64,000 nucleotides of DNA from Bacillus niameyensis (GTDB lineage Bacteria > Bacillota > Bacilli > Bacillales > Bacillaceae_C). This document shows, one piece after another, positions 41,425 to 50,133 of this stretch (position 1 is the stretch's first letter; the number at the start of each line of letters is the position of its first letter). The position numbers and the translations under genes were made by a program. The stretch is from assembly GCF_001375535.1 (NCBI RefSeq), contig NZ_LN831197.1, forward strand, positions 124,001 to 188,000, in the 5' to 3' direction. Under the pieces are notes generated by a model that searched no databases, was not told where the DNA came from, and worked only from the letters and a program-made list of their open reading frames with translations.

Positions 41425-41901
41425 ATGGCAAGTAAAAATAAAACTAAAACACCTGAACAAATCCAATATGATTCTTTGCAAAAGAAACATGAGTTAAAAC
41501 GTCCCATAATAAAGAATTGTATCCGTGCGTTTTTTATTGGAGGAACGATTTGTTTAATTGGCCAAGCTGTAACCTATGGTTATATATATTTCTTTGATTT
41601 TACGGAGCAGACGGCTAGTAATCCAACTGTCGCGACAATGGTTTTCTTTGCCATGCTTTTAACAGGTTTTGGGGTTTATGATCGCTTAGGACAATTTAGT
41701 GGTGCTGGTAGCGCAGTTCCAGTTACTGGGTTTGGAAATGCTGTCATTTCTTCTGCAATTGAACATAGGACGGAAGGATATGTGCTAGGGGTAGGAGGCA
41801 ATATGTTTAAACTGGCAGGTTCTGTTATTGTATTTGGCGTTTTTTCAGCTTTCGTTATTGTTCTGATTAAAACTTTATTAGTTCAATGGGGGGGCTTTTA
41901 A
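41425..41901 (+). CDS. spoVAC: Stage V sporulation protein AC
   Basis: This is a 158-residue membrane protein. FFIGGTICLIGQAVTYGYIY, VFFAMLLTGFGVYDRLGQFS, GAGSAVPVTGFGNAVISSAI and a C-terminal helix give at least four membrane segments. SpoVAC is part of the Ca-dipicolinate channel in the spore inner membrane and behaves as a mechanosensitive pore. Its stop overlaps the spoVAD start (TAATG). Confidence 0.93.
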   Translation: MASKNKTKTPEQIQYDSLQKKHELKRPIIKNCIRAFFIGGTICLIGQAVTYGYIYFFDFTEQTASNPTVATMVFFAMLLTGFGVYDRLGQFSGAGSAVPVTGFGNAVISSAIEHRTEGYVLGVGGNMFKLAGSVIVFGVFSAFVIVLIKTLLVQWGGF

Positions 41902-42917
41902 TGTTAAAGGGAGCCCAAACTTGGGTCTTTGATCAGAAACCAGTCATCTTATCCACTGGAGTTGTTGGCGGACCTTTTGAAAAAGAGTGTCGGCTATCTA
42001 ATGACTTCGACAAATTCCATGATGATCTTTGGATGGGGAAGGATTCGTATGAGAAGGCGCAAAATGTTCTTTTAGAAGATGCAGTAGCCATTGCTATGAG
42101 AAAAAAGGGACTAACAGAGGATCATGTTCAATTTTTCCTCTCAGGAGATTTGATCAACCAAATTACTCCAACCAGCTTTGCGGCTAGAACAAATCAAATT
42201 CCTCATTTAGGGCTATTTAGTGCTTGCGCAACATCAACAGAAGGATTGGCTCTTGCAGCCATGATAATAAACAATGGTGGTGCTACTCGGATTTTAACTG
42301 GGGCAGCTAGTCATAATGCTGCTGCTGAAAAACAATTCCGTTATCCGACAGAGTATGGAGGTCAAAAGCCTCCTACAGCGCAATGGACAGCAACTGCGGC
42401 GGGAGTTGGATTAGTTGGGACAGATGAAGATATTGATAGCCCATATCCGCGAATTGTTTCGGCAACAATTGGAAAGGTCGTTGATCTCGGACTTTCTGAT
42501 CCGTTAAATATGGGAGGAGCAATGGCACCAGCTGCTGTTGATACGATTCAGCGGCATCTATTTGACTTGCAAGTAGAACCGTCACATTATGATCTCATTA
42601 TTACGGGTGATCTTGCTGAAATTGGAAGAAATACTGCAATGGAGATGTTTGAACAAAAGGGAGTCAAGATGAGTAAAGATCTTTTTCATGACTGTGGCTT
42701 ATGGTTATATACCGACAAGCAGGAAGTTTTTGCTGGTGCCAGTGGTCCGGGCTGTTCCGCAGCTGTCATGTATGGACATTTACTTAATCAAATGAAAGAA
42801 GGTGTCTATAAAAGAATTCTTGTAGTCGCAACTGGTGCCTTACTTTCTCCGCTTTCTTTCCAGCAAAAAGAAACTATACCGTGTATAGCTCATGCAGTTG
42901 CAATTGAATACGAATAA
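41901..42917 (+). CDS. spoVAD: Stage V sporulation protein AD
   Basis: This is a 338-residue protein with a thiolase-like fold that binds dipicolinic acid. LKGAQTWVFDQKPVILSTGVVGG and SACATSTEGLALAAMIINNGGA are typical. HDCGLWLYTDKQEVFAGASGPGCSA covers the conserved core (about residues 260-284). ATG 41901 is chosen; ATG 41886 gives five extra residues inside spoVAC. Second gene of the spoVA trio. Confidence 0.93.
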   Translation: MLKGAQTWVFDQKPVILSTGVVGGPFEKECRLSNDFDKFHDDLWMGKDSYEKAQNVLLEDAVAIAMRKKGLTEDHVQFFLSGDLINQITPTSFAARTNQIPHLGLFSACATSTEGLALAAMIINNGGATRILTGAASHNAAAEKQFRYPTEYGGQKPPTAQWTATAAGVGLVGTDEDIDSPYPRIVSATIGKVVDLGLSDPLNMGGAMAPAAVDTIQRHLFDLQVEPSHYDLIITGDLAEIGRNTAMEMFEQKGVKMSKDLFHDCGLWLYTDKQEVFAGASGPGCSAAVMYGHLLNQMKEGVYKRILVVATGALLSPLSFQQKETIPCIAHAVAIEYE

Positions 42918-42938
42918 ATTGAGGAAGGAGATGGGGAT

Positions 42939-43295
42939 ATGCTAGCTATGTTTTTTTGGTCTTTTGTCATAGGAGGTTTAATTTGTGTAATTGGTCAGTT
43001 AATGATGGATGGCTTGAAGCTAACTCCAGGTCACACTTTAAGTATTCTTGTCGTCATCGGAGCCATTTTAGCGGGAGTAGGTTTATATGAGCCGCTAATT
43101 GATTTTGCAGGTGCTGGCGCTACAATCCCAATTACTAGTTTTGGCAATTCTCTTGTTCATGGAGCAATGTCGGAAGCTGAAAAACACGGACTTGTAGGGG
43201 TTATGACAGGTATGTTTGAAGTGACATCGTCAGGAATTTCCGCTGCTATCATATTTGGATTCATTGGATCCTTAGTGTTTAAACCAAAAGGCTAG
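42939..43295 (+). CDS. spoVAE: Stage V sporulation protein AE (AEb type)
   Basis: This is a 118-residue, four-helix membrane protein. FVIGGLICVIGQLMMDGLKL, GVGLYEPLIDFAGAGATIPI, TSFGNSLVHGAMSEAEKHG and a last helix are distinctive. It closes the operon. No spoVAA, AB, AEa or AF is present, so this is a compact spoVAC-AD-AE operon of the second-copy type, likely in addition to a full spoVA operon elsewhere. RBS AGGAAGGAG. Confidence 0.92.
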   Translation: MLAMFFWSFVIGGLICVIGQLMMDGLKLTPGHTLSILVVIGAILAGVGLYEPLIDFAGAGATIPITSFGNSLVHGAMSEAEKHGLVGVMTGMFEVTSSGISAAIIFGFIGSLVFKPKG

Positions 43296-43407
43296 GTTGT
43301 AGACTAAAATTTTTTTGGTCTATAGGCAAAGTTGTTTAGAGCGCCCATACGTTATATACGTTACTCACATAAATTATAATAGGCGATCAAAAGTGAGGTG
43401 AATGTAT

Positions 43408-43539
43408 ATGTATGGTTATGGATCTTGTGGAGCTCCTTATGGCGGATATGCTGGTGGTGCAGGTTTCGGAGGAAGCTTTGCGTTAATCGTTGTTTTGTTT
43501 ATTCTTCTGATTATTGTTGGAGCTACTCTTTGTTTATAA
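43408..43539 (+). CDS. YjcZ family small sporulation protein
   Basis: This is a 43-residue peptide: [20 protein letters not shown], then one hydrophobic helix [17 protein letters not shown] and a Cys-Leu end. Gly/Tyr-rich head plus helix is the YjcZ/SscA pattern. GAGGTG lies 7 bases before ATG 43408. A possible sigma-K -10 CATAAATTA (43368-43376) is 32 bases upstream of the start. A strong terminator follows. Confidence 0.85.
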   Translation: MYGYGSCGAPYGGYAGGAGFGGSFALIVVLFILLIIVGATLCL

Positions 43540-43554
43540 GAAAAATGTTGCTAA

Positions 43555-43589
43555 GGATGGAATGACGATGGGTCATTCCATCTTTTTCA
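43555..43589 (+). terminator. Terminator after the YjcZ-like gene
   Basis: GATGGAATGAC pairs with GGTCATTCCATC around GATG, followed by TTTTTC. Confidence 0.85.
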
Positions 43590-43600
43590 TATAATTATTT

Positions 43601-43628
43601 CACTTATCGCGATTTCCTTCATAGTATA
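43601..43628 (+). promoter_or_regulatory. Sigma-K promoter of spoVIF
   Basis: CAC (43601-43603), 16-base spacer, CATAGTATA (43620-43628). spoVIF of B. subtilis is known to be read by sigma-K RNA polymerase. Confidence 0.7.
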
Positions 43629-43652
43629 AAGGAGAAGAAGGGAGCGGTATAA

Positions 43653-43907
43653 ATGGAGAATCATTTTTTTAAAAATGTTGAAAAGAAAACAGGTGTCAAC
43701 ATGAATGAAATATTGGCTTTGGCAAACTCACTACAAAGCGCGAATTTTAAGGATGAAAAAACGGTACGAAGTATTATTAAAAGAGTTTCTCAAATAGCGA
43801 ATAAACCAGTGTCCAAAGAGATGGAAGATAAAATGGTGAAATCGATTATACAAGATGGCAATAACCTTGATATGGAAGCTATCTCAAAAATGATGAATAA
43901 GAGATAG
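43653..43907 (+). CDS. spoVIF: Stage VI sporulation protein F
   Basis: This is an 84-residue helical protein. FFKNVEKKTGVNMNEILALA, ANFKDEKTVRSIIKRVSQIA and NKPVSKEMEDKMVKSIIQDG match the SpoVIF (YjcC) family. It is needed for coat assembly and spore resistance. The RBS GGGAGCGG lies before ATG. Preceded by a sigma-K promoter and followed by a terminator, so monocistronic. Confidence 0.9.
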   Translation: MENHFFKNVEKKTGVNMNEILALANSLQSANFKDEKTVRSIIKRVSQIANKPVSKEMEDKMVKSIIQDGNNLDMEAISKMMNKR

Positions 43908-43914
43908 CATAGGT

Positions 43915-43942
43915 GCCGTCCGAAAAAAGTGGGACGGCTTTC
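43915..43942 (+). terminator. Terminator after spoVIF
   Basis: GCCGTCC (43915-43921) pairs with GGACGGC (43932-43938), followed by TTTC. Confidence 0.7.
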
Positions 43943-44009
43943 ATATTTTATGTTTGGATATAGAGAAAGTGGGGTATATAGAGGTAACTTGTTTCCTGGG
44001 GGTGGTGGA

Positions 44010-44282
44010 ATGGGGTACATTGGCAAACTCAACTATGAACCAAACCGGCAATATCATGAAAGAGTCGCTGAGAAGGGGAAAAAGCGTGATCCTTTTACAA
44101 TTACAACAGTACAAAACGTACAATTAACATCACCGTTTCATAGTATTTTCAAAGAACAGGTTGAAAGTTCTTATGAAAAGCATAGGGAAGTAAAGCCTTC
44201 CTCACCTAAAAGAGAAGATCCCTCATCCAACGTATTGGCGCAAATATATGGTAAGGGGAGACTTTTTAACGAAAGTGTATGA
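44010..44282 (+). CDS. Hypothetical protein, hydrophilic
   Basis: This is a 90-residue, charged, probably unstructured protein (MGYIGKLNYEPNRQYHERVA start, KPSSPKREDPSSNVLAQIYG near the end). The frame is open from 43929, but that lies in the spoVIF terminator; GGGGGTGGTGGA precedes ATG 44010. It sits in a sporulation-gene block, so a spore role is possible; I recognise no family. Confidence 0.5.
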   Translation: MGYIGKLNYEPNRQYHERVAEKGKKRDPFTITTVQNVQLTSPFHSIFKEQVESSYEKHREVKPSSPKREDPSSNVLAQIYGKGRLFNESV

Positions 44283-44301
44283 AAATTAATACTTAAAGGT
44301 A

Positions 44302-44350
44302 AAAAACCCCCGAATTTTGTGTTTCCTATCCACAAAATTCGAGGGTTTTT
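44302..44350. terminator. Bidirectional terminator
   Basis: CGAATTTTGTG pairs with CACAAAATTCG, flanked by A5C4 and GGGT5, so U-tracts exist both ways. Confidence 0.85.
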
Positions 44351-44793
44351 CATATGACCGCTTTTGATTTCACGATGGTTTTAACCATTGCTTTATGAGG
44401 AATCCCAGCATCCAAAAATTCATCAGATACCACTTTATAACCTAATTTTTCGTAAAAGGGAATTGCATATGTTTGGGCATTAAGTTTTAATGTCTGGAGA
44501 TTTTGTTTCATGGCAAACTTTTCAATGCTTTGCATAATCAATTTTCCAGAACCATTTCCCCGATGAGAGGATAAGATGCAAATCCGCTCCACTTTTCCGA
44601 CCTGATCCAATATTCTAAAACGTCCTGCTCCAACTGGAGTTAGTCCATCGTAAAGGACAAAGTGAGTAGACTGATCTTCAAATTCATCAATTTCTAACTC
44701 AATGGGTACTTTTTGTTCTTCTACAAATACTGCTTTTCTTATTGAAAAAGCATCTTGAAGCTGGTCTTCTGTTGTTGTGCATATTACATTCAT
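44350..44793 (-). CDS. yjcF: GNAT family N-acetyltransferase (YjcF)
   Basis: This is a 147-residue GNAT. FSIRKAVFVEEQKVPIELEIDEFEDQ is the ElaA/YjcF-type N-terminus (residues about 15-40), and ICILSSHRGNGSGKLIMQSI (about 71-90) is the acetyl-CoA motif. AIPFYEKLGYKVVSDEFLDAGIPH is typical of the family. Substrate unknown. It ends the minus-strand pair with yjcG, 7 bases apart, as in B. subtilis. Confidence 0.88.
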   Translation of the reverse strand: MNVICTTTEDQLQDAFSIRKAVFVEEQKVPIELEIDEFEDQSTHFVLYDGLTPVGAGRFRILDQVGKVERICILSSHRGNGSGKLIMQSIEKFAMKQNLQTLKLNAQTYAIPFYEKLGYKVVSDEFLDAGIPHKAMVKTIVKSKAVI

Positions 44794-44800
44794 CCAGTAA

Positions 44801-45310
44801 TTATTCCTTTCCTAACCGAAATGTTTCGTAGGTGGACCAAGAACCGTTTTCCAGTTGATAAACAAGGTGGAAGCGATCTACTACCTCCTCGTGATTAACA
44901 CCAAGCATTCTGAGTGATCCAAACACATCAGAGTGTTCATCATTTGATAATTTTTGTCCAAGTGTTACATGAGGAACAAAAGGGTGTTCTGGTTCGCCGC
45001 CAGGGAGTGTCGTATAAAGGTCATCATGGATCTCTTGCAACTCATCTGTTTTTTCGATTTTAAAGTAAATTGTATTAGTAATTGGTTGAAACGAACTGAC
45101 CTTTAGGAACTTCAAATAAAATGGTTGATATTTTTTAGCAACTGTTGTTAAAATATCAGTTATTTGTTTGGGGTCTTTTTCAAATTCAAAGGCTTCCTTC
45201 AACGTTATATGTGGAGGAATTAAAGCATAGTGTGGATCATACCGTTTTCTGTATGAATTGGCTAAATCTTGTAGCTTCTTGGATGGAAAAATAACAACTC
45301 CGTATTTCAT
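44801..45310 (-). CDS. yjcG: 2H phosphoesterase / 2'-5' RNA ligase family protein (YjcG)
   Basis: This is a 169-residue protein with two HxT motifs, HITLKEAF (about residue 42) and HVTLGQK (about 120), in a symmetrical fold. It may act on 2',3'-cyclic phosphates or 2'-5' bonds. The frame opens at 45334, but AAGGAGG is placed 9 bases before ATG 45310. Length matches B. subtilis YjcG (about 171). Confidence 0.9.
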   Translation of the reverse strand: MKYGVVIFPSKKLQDLANSYRKRYDPHYALIPPHITLKEAFEFEKDPKQITDILTTVAKKYQPFYLKFLKVSSFQPITNTIYFKIEKTDELQEIHDDLYTTLPGGEPEHPFVPHVTLGQKLSNDEHSDVFGSLRMLGVNHEEVVDRFHLVYQLENGSWSTYETFRLGKE

Positions 45311-45528
45311 AACTTTTACCTCCTTCAAATCCATTTTATTTTTTTAAAACAATGGTCAGTACGAGTCCGACTTATAGGCACTGACAAGGATGTTCATATG
45401 TTGCTTTAGTGCCCAGTGTTAGTAACTCTTTAACTTCCCTGCGATAAATAACATTAGTACGCTTTTCTTAATGCCCATTATAACATTCACTATAACTATA
45501 ACAAATTTTCGAATGGCTTAATATCTGT

Positions 45529-46245
45529 TTATTCATAAGAAAACATTTTTTTCAAAGCCCGTTTTAAATCTGGTTGCCAATATTTCCAAGAATGGCCACC
45601 ATCAAATTCATCATAAAAAAGTTGAAATTCTTTTTCCTTGAATATTCGCCGAAGTTTTCTATTTGGTGTTAAGAAATCCCGATTGTTGGAGATCTTAACA
45701 ACAGATTCTTCTTTCCCGATAACTTGATAAATGTTTAAAGGATAGGGGGATTCAAAATCCATAACTTTAGTTATTACATCATCATCTACATAAGGAGAAT
45801 GTAAAATCACCATGTTAAAAATATCTGGATGTTGTATAGCAGTTAGCAAGGAAACTGTCCCCGCAAGGCTATCTCCCATTATGGCACGATTTTGATTTAT
45901 CGGATATTCCTGATCAATCCACGGCACTAATTCATTTGTTAAAAATCGAATAAAGGCCTCATTTTTTTCACCTTTAGGATGATATTTTGTTCGTCGGTCT
46001 TCGACGTTTTTGTAATGCGACCCTACGATTATTACTTCTTCCATCTTCTCCTCTGTCATCAATTCATCTGCAAAACGCGCCAATCGACCTAACTGAAAGT
46101 AATCTTTTGCATCTTGAACGATGATAAGTGAATACTTATTAGCTGGAGAATATTGGGCAGGTAAATAGACAAGTATGTCCATTATTTCTTTTAATTCATC
46201 GCTTTGAAATCGAATATCCTGAATGGTTCCTCGAGGTAAACTCAT
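45529..46245 (-). CDS. yjcH: Esterase family alpha/beta hydrolase (YjcH)
   Basis: This is a 238-residue alpha/beta hydrolase of the enterochelin-esterase/esterase D type. SLIIVQDAKDYFQLGRLARF, AIMGDSLAGTVSLLTA (Ser nucleophile in G-x-S-x-x-G, about residue 127) and DGGHSWKYWQ (catalytic His, about 217) are visible. ATG 46245 follows AGGTGATG. Its gene order with yjcG and yjcF agrees with B. subtilis. Confidence 0.88.
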   Translation of the reverse strand: MSLPRGTIQDIRFQSDELKEIMDILVYLPAQYSPANKYSLIIVQDAKDYFQLGRLARFADELMTEEKMEEVIIVGSHYKNVEDRRTKYHPKGEKNEAFIRFLTNELVPWIDQEYPINQNRAIMGDSLAGTVSLLTAIQHPDIFNMVILHSPYVDDDVITKVMDFESPYPLNIYQVIGKEESVVKISNNRDFLTPNRKLRRIFKEKEFQLFYDEFDGGHSWKYWQPDLKRALKKMFSYE

Positions 46246-46470
46246 ATTCATCACCTGAATTTAGGGAATTCTTATAATAGATGTTCATTTTATCACAATA
46301 ATTTAGGAAATAGAAAAGAAAAGTCTTTCCGAGGAAATTGAGAAATTGATATTTTGGAATAATTCACTGATAACCATACTATAATCGCTTATGGGACAGG
46401 AAATATAAATCATATCCTTTGTTTGAATCATGTCTTTTGCTCACTAATAGGGAAAAAAGGAGGAATCAAG

Positions 46471-47505
46471 GTGAATAAGAAGCATCTTTTTCTAAGTGTT
46501 GTTTTTATTGTTTTGATAACTATGATATTAGCTGCTTGTGGCGGAGGCAAAAATACTGAGCCAGAAAAGGAAGAAGGCAATGGAGATAATGTTTCAAGCG
46601 GTAATGATGGAAACGAGGAAAAAAATTATGGTATTGAGTTTCTAAGTTTAGCAACAGGGGGAACTGGAGGTACTTATTATCCGCTAGGTGGCAGCATGGC
46701 TAGTATTATTCAAGATGCAACGGGCATTGATGCAAATGCTACAACATCCAATGCATCTGCAGAAAATATGACCCTACTTAAAAAGAAAGAAGTAGAAGTA
46801 GCTTTTACCCAAACAGACATTGCTACCTATGCAAATGAAGGGACAATGATGTTTGAAGGTGAAAAAATTGAGAATGTGAGAGGGTTAGGTACGCTTTATC
46901 CAGAGACGATACAAATCGTAACTATTGCCGATACAGGAATTAATTCTGTGGAGGATTTAAAGGGGAAGGCTGTGTCTATTGGGGAAGCAGGATCTGGTAC
47001 TCGCGCAAATGCTGAACAAATCTTAGAAATGTATGGCATGACAGTGGACGATATTAAAGCCCGTAACTTGTCTTTTGATGATTCATCTACAGGGATTCAA
47101 GATGGTACGATCGATGCCGCCTTCATCACTGCGGGAACTCCAACAGGGGCAGTAGAAGGATTGGCTGCAACTAAAGATGTGAAAATTCTCCCGCTAGATA
47201 ATGATAAGATTGAGGCGTTAATTGAGAAATATCCCTATTATGCAAAGGAAACGATTCCAGCTGGTACGTATAAAGCTGAAAACGATATAGAGACCGTTGC
47301 TGTGCAAGCGATGTTAGTCGTTCGTGAAGACCTGTCAGAAGATCTTGTTTATGATATAACGAAGGCAATTTTCGAAAATACAGACAAAATTGGTCACGCG
47401 AAAAGTGAATTAATTGATGCTGAAAAAGCACTAAATGGTATGGGAATTGAAATTCATCCAGGGGCTAAAAAATACTATGATGAAAAGGGAATTTCGAAGG
47501 AATAG
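46471..47505 (+). CDS. TAXI family TRAP transporter solute-binding lipoprotein
   Basis: This is a 344-residue lipoprotein. The signal peptide ends at LAACGGG (Cys about residue 23), followed by an acidic Asn/Gly/Glu linker. The binding domain begins FLSLATGGTGGTYYPLGGSM and contains VSIGEAGSGTRANAEQIL and DAAFITAGTPTGAVEG, typical of TAXI proteins. It presents an organic acid or amino acid to the permease at 48066. GTG 46471 after AAGGAGG is the start; the ORF opens at 46423. Confidence 0.92.
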   Translation: MNKKHLFLSVVFIVLITMILAACGGGKNTEPEKEEGNGDNVSSGNDGNEEKNYGIEFLSLATGGTGGTYYPLGGSMASIIQDATGIDANATTSNASAENMTLLKKKEVEVAFTQTDIATYANEGTMMFEGEKIENVRGLGTLYPETIQIVTIADTGINSVEDLKGKAVSIGEAGSGTRANAEQILEMYGMTVDDIKARNLSFDDSSTGIQDGTIDAAFITAGTPTGAVEGLAATKDVKILPLDNDKIEALIEKYPYYAKETIPAGTYKAENDIETVAVQAMLVVREDLSEDLVYDITKAIFENTDKIGHAKSELIDAEKALNGMGIEIHPGAKKYYDEKGISKE

Positions 47506-47521
47506 GAAAACAAGGAGAATA

Positions 47522-47557
47522 GACCGCAATTTAAAACGGTCTATTCTTTTGACTTTA
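47522..47557 (+). terminator. Intercistronic hairpin in the TRAP operon
   Basis: AATAGACCG pairs with CGGTCTATT around a 9-base loop, followed by CTTTTG. It could let part of the transcripts end after the binding-protein gene. Confidence 0.6.
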
Positions 47558-47563
47558 TCACAT

Positions 47564-48082
47564 ATGAAGAAGGGTTTTTTACTATTATTATTGTTTAGCA
47601 TTGGCCTAGCCTTTATTTATACCCCTTTTCAAAAATCACTAGTAGTGGAAGATGGTAAAACGAAGAAACTTATTGCTTTTATACCGATGTACAAAGATGA
47701 TTATACATTTGGAATTCGCTATACCCATTCGATTCATTTATCTGATGTGGAGGAGACTTATTGCATATTAGCAGATGGGACAATTAGGCAATTTGAGTTA
47801 ATGTACGAAGATACATCAGTTGGAATGCCATCTAATGCAGAGGATGGGGAAACATTTGTTATGGAAGATGGCAAGTTTTTTATCAAGAATATGAGAAGGG
47901 ACTTTCAATCCATTTATATAAGGACAGCACAAGTTGTAGGTAGTCATAAATTAATGATTGGAAAGAATGATGTTGATTTTACCGCCTTTGTAGTACCAGG
48001 ATCGTTGGTACAAGTGAAAATAAGGCGCTTAAGTTTATGGCAAATGTGGAAGGGAGTGGAGATTGATGGAGCATCAACATGA
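47564..48082 (+). CDS. DUF1850 domain-containing protein
   Basis: This is a protein of about 172 residues with one N-terminal membrane anchor (GFLLLLLFSIGLAFIY) and an outside domain with FGIRYTHSIHLSDVEETYCI, the DUF1850 signature. Such genes lie between TAXI binding proteins and fused permeases in many bacteria, so it is probably an accessory subunit. The start is uncertain: the frame opens at 47435 inside the previous gene; ATG 47564 lies after the hairpin but with a weak RBS. Confidence 0.78.
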   Translation: MKKGFLLLLLFSIGLAFIYTPFQKSLVVEDGKTKKLIAFIPMYKDDYTFGIRYTHSIHLSDVEETYCILADGTIRQFELMYEDTSVGMPSNAEDGETFVMEDGKFFIKNMRRDFQSIYIRTAQVVGSHKLMIGKNDVDFTAFVVPGSLVQVKIRRLSLWQMWKGVEIDGAST

Positions 48083-50054
48083 AACACTTTCAAATGAGAA
48101 GCAACAGGAATTATTAGAAAAGTACGATCCTGAATCTGCTACACGGAGTGTAAAAGGGGTATTGGGAGCCATTGTGTTTTTTGGCTTGTTAGCCTTTTCT
48201 ATATTCCAACTTTATGCATCAATTATGCAAAGTCTTCCTAGACAAATGCTGTTATCTATTCACCTGGGGTTTGCTTTATCACTCATTTTCATTTTATTTC
48301 CTGCAAGAAAAAAATCCCCAAAAAAGGGGAAGGTGGCATGGTATGATTATATCTTATCCTTTTTATCTATTGGTGTTGGTGCGTACTGGCCACTTATGCT
48401 AGAGACGATCGCAAATAGAGTTGGATCTTTAACTACTCTTGATTTAATAGTCGGAACGATAGCCATTCTATTGACGTTGGAGGCAACAAGGCGGGCTGTA
48501 GGACTGCCTATTACAATCATTGCTTTAATCTTTATTGCCTACGCTTATTTTGGTCAATCTATGCCAGGTTTTTTTGCGCACCGTGGGGTAGAGTATGAAA
48601 GTCTTATTAATACGCTCTTCTTTACTGGTGAAGGAATTCTTGGTACTCCTTTATATGTTTCAGCAACATATATCTTTTTATTCCTATTATTCGGAGCCTT
48701 TTTAGTTAAAACGGGCGTGGGGCAATATTTTAATGATTTAGCATTATCCATTGCAGGAAAAAGGATTGGTGGTCCTGCTAAAGTTGCAATATTTTCAAGT
48801 GCTCTTCAAGGGACTATTAGTGGCAGTTCCGTTGCCAACGTTGTGACATCAGGTTCATTTACGATACCGATGATGAAAAAACTAGGTTACCGAAAGGAAT
48901 TTGCTGGAGCGGTAGAGGCGGCAGCATCTACCGGGGGTCAGCTTATGCCACCTGTTATGGGCGCGGCCGCTTTCCTTATGCTTGAATTTATAGGTGGAAT
49001 TAGTTATTGGGAAATCGCCAAAGCAGCAGCCATTCCTGCTGTACTGTATTTTTCGGGAATTTGGATTATGACGCACTTTGAGGCGAAACGGGTAGGTCTA
49101 AAAGGTCTGCCAAAAGAACAACTTCCTAATAAAAAGGAAGTACTAAAAAAAATATACTTACTGATCCCTATACTGGTTGTGATAGTTTTATTAATGACTG
49201 GGATGAGTGTTATGCGAGCTGCTCTTTGGTCTATTTTAAGTACGATTATTGTCAGTGCTCTTCGTAAAGATACAAGGATTGGGATGAAGAAAATCATTCT
49301 TGCGCTTGTTGATGGAGCACGCTCTGCTTTATCAGTAGCCGCAGCGACAGCAGCAGCCGGTATTATTGTAGGGGTTGTGACTAAAACTGGGCTTGGTCTA
49401 AAATTGGCAAACGGACTTGTTGATCTAGCCAATGGTCATCTACTATTAACGCTTTTTTTCACAATGTTGACCGCTATAGTCTTAGGGATGGGATCACCAA
49501 CAACTGCTAATTATGTTATAACATCCACCATTGCAGCTCCAGCAATTATTACGATTCTCATGATAGATATGCCAGTAGGGGAGCCTATTCCGATCGTCAT
49601 TGCACTATCGGCTCATCTTTTTGTTTTTTATTTTGGAATAGTAGCAGATATAACACCACCCGTGGCACTTGCAGCATTTGCCGCTTCTGGGGTATCAGGT
49701 GGGGAGCCGATAAGAACAGGGATTAATTCTGCAAAATTAGCTATTGCAGCATTTATTATTCCGTATATGTTTGTCCTCTCTCCAGAAATGCTGATGATAG
49801 ATGCAACTATTCTGCAATTAATTTGGATCGTAGTAACAGCCATTTCGGGAATGATCGGAATTGGTGCAGGAGTAATTGGTTACTGGTATAGGAAATTATA
49901 CTGGTTTGAAAGAATCATTGCGATTGTTGCTGGCCTGATGCTAATCTATCCAGAAAGCTTATCAGATGTCCTCGGTCTAGTTATATTCGTAGGTATGGTG
50001 ATCAGTCAAATTTGGACAAAAGGAAAAGGGAAGGAAACATATAGAACGGCATAA
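48066..50054 (+). CDS. TRAP transporter fused permease (4TM/12TM), TAXI type
   Basis: This is a 662-residue membrane protein. About 16 helices combine the small and large permease subunits. GTISGSSVANVVTSGSFTIP (about residues 252-271) and AAASTGGQLMPPVMGAAAFLM are the fused TRAP signatures. GSPTTANYVITSTIAAPAI repeats the pattern in the second half. Driven by a sodium or proton gradient. ATG 48066 after GGGAGTGGAG; it overlaps the DUF1850 gene by 17 bases. Confidence 0.93.
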   Translation: MEHQHETLSNEKQQELLEKYDPESATRSVKGVLGAIVFFGLLAFSIFQLYASIMQSLPRQMLLSIHLGFALSLIFILFPARKKSPKKGKVAWYDYILSFLSIGVGAYWPLMLETIANRVGSLTTLDLIVGTIAILLTLEATRRAVGLPITIIALIFIAYAYFGQSMPGFFAHRGVEYESLINTLFFTGEGILGTPLYVSATYIFLFLLFGAFLVKTGVGQYFNDLALSIAGKRIGGPAKVAIFSSALQGTISGSSVANVVTSGSFTIPMMKKLGYRKEFAGAVEAAASTGGQLMPPVMGAAAFLMLEFIGGISYWEIAKAAAIPAVLYFSGIWIMTHFEAKRVGLKGLPKEQLPNKKEVLKKIYLLIPILVVIVLLMTGMSVMRAALWSILSTIIVSALRKDTRIGMKKIILALVDGARSALSVAAATAAAGIIVGVVTKTGLGLKLANGLVDLANGHLLLTLFFTMLTAIVLGMGSPTTANYVITSTIAAPAIITILMIDMPVGEPIPIVIALSAHLFVFYFGIVADITPPVALAAFAASGVSGGEPIRTGINSAKLAIAAFIIPYMFVLSPEMLMIDATILQLIWIVVTAISGMIGIGAGVIGYWYRKLYWFERIIAIVAGLMLIYPESLSDVLGLVIFVGMVISQIWTKGKGKETYRTA

Positions 50055-50084
50055 TAGGAATGATTTACGATGCTTTTTTTTAAT

Positions 50085-50133
50085 AATAAGGGAAGTGTAG
50101 ATTAGTGATTTTTGTGTCTACACTTCCTTTATT
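50085..50133. terminator. Strong bidirectional terminator
   Basis: AATAAGGGAAGTGTAGA pairs with TCTACACTTCCTTTATT around a 15-base loop. Confidence 0.8.
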
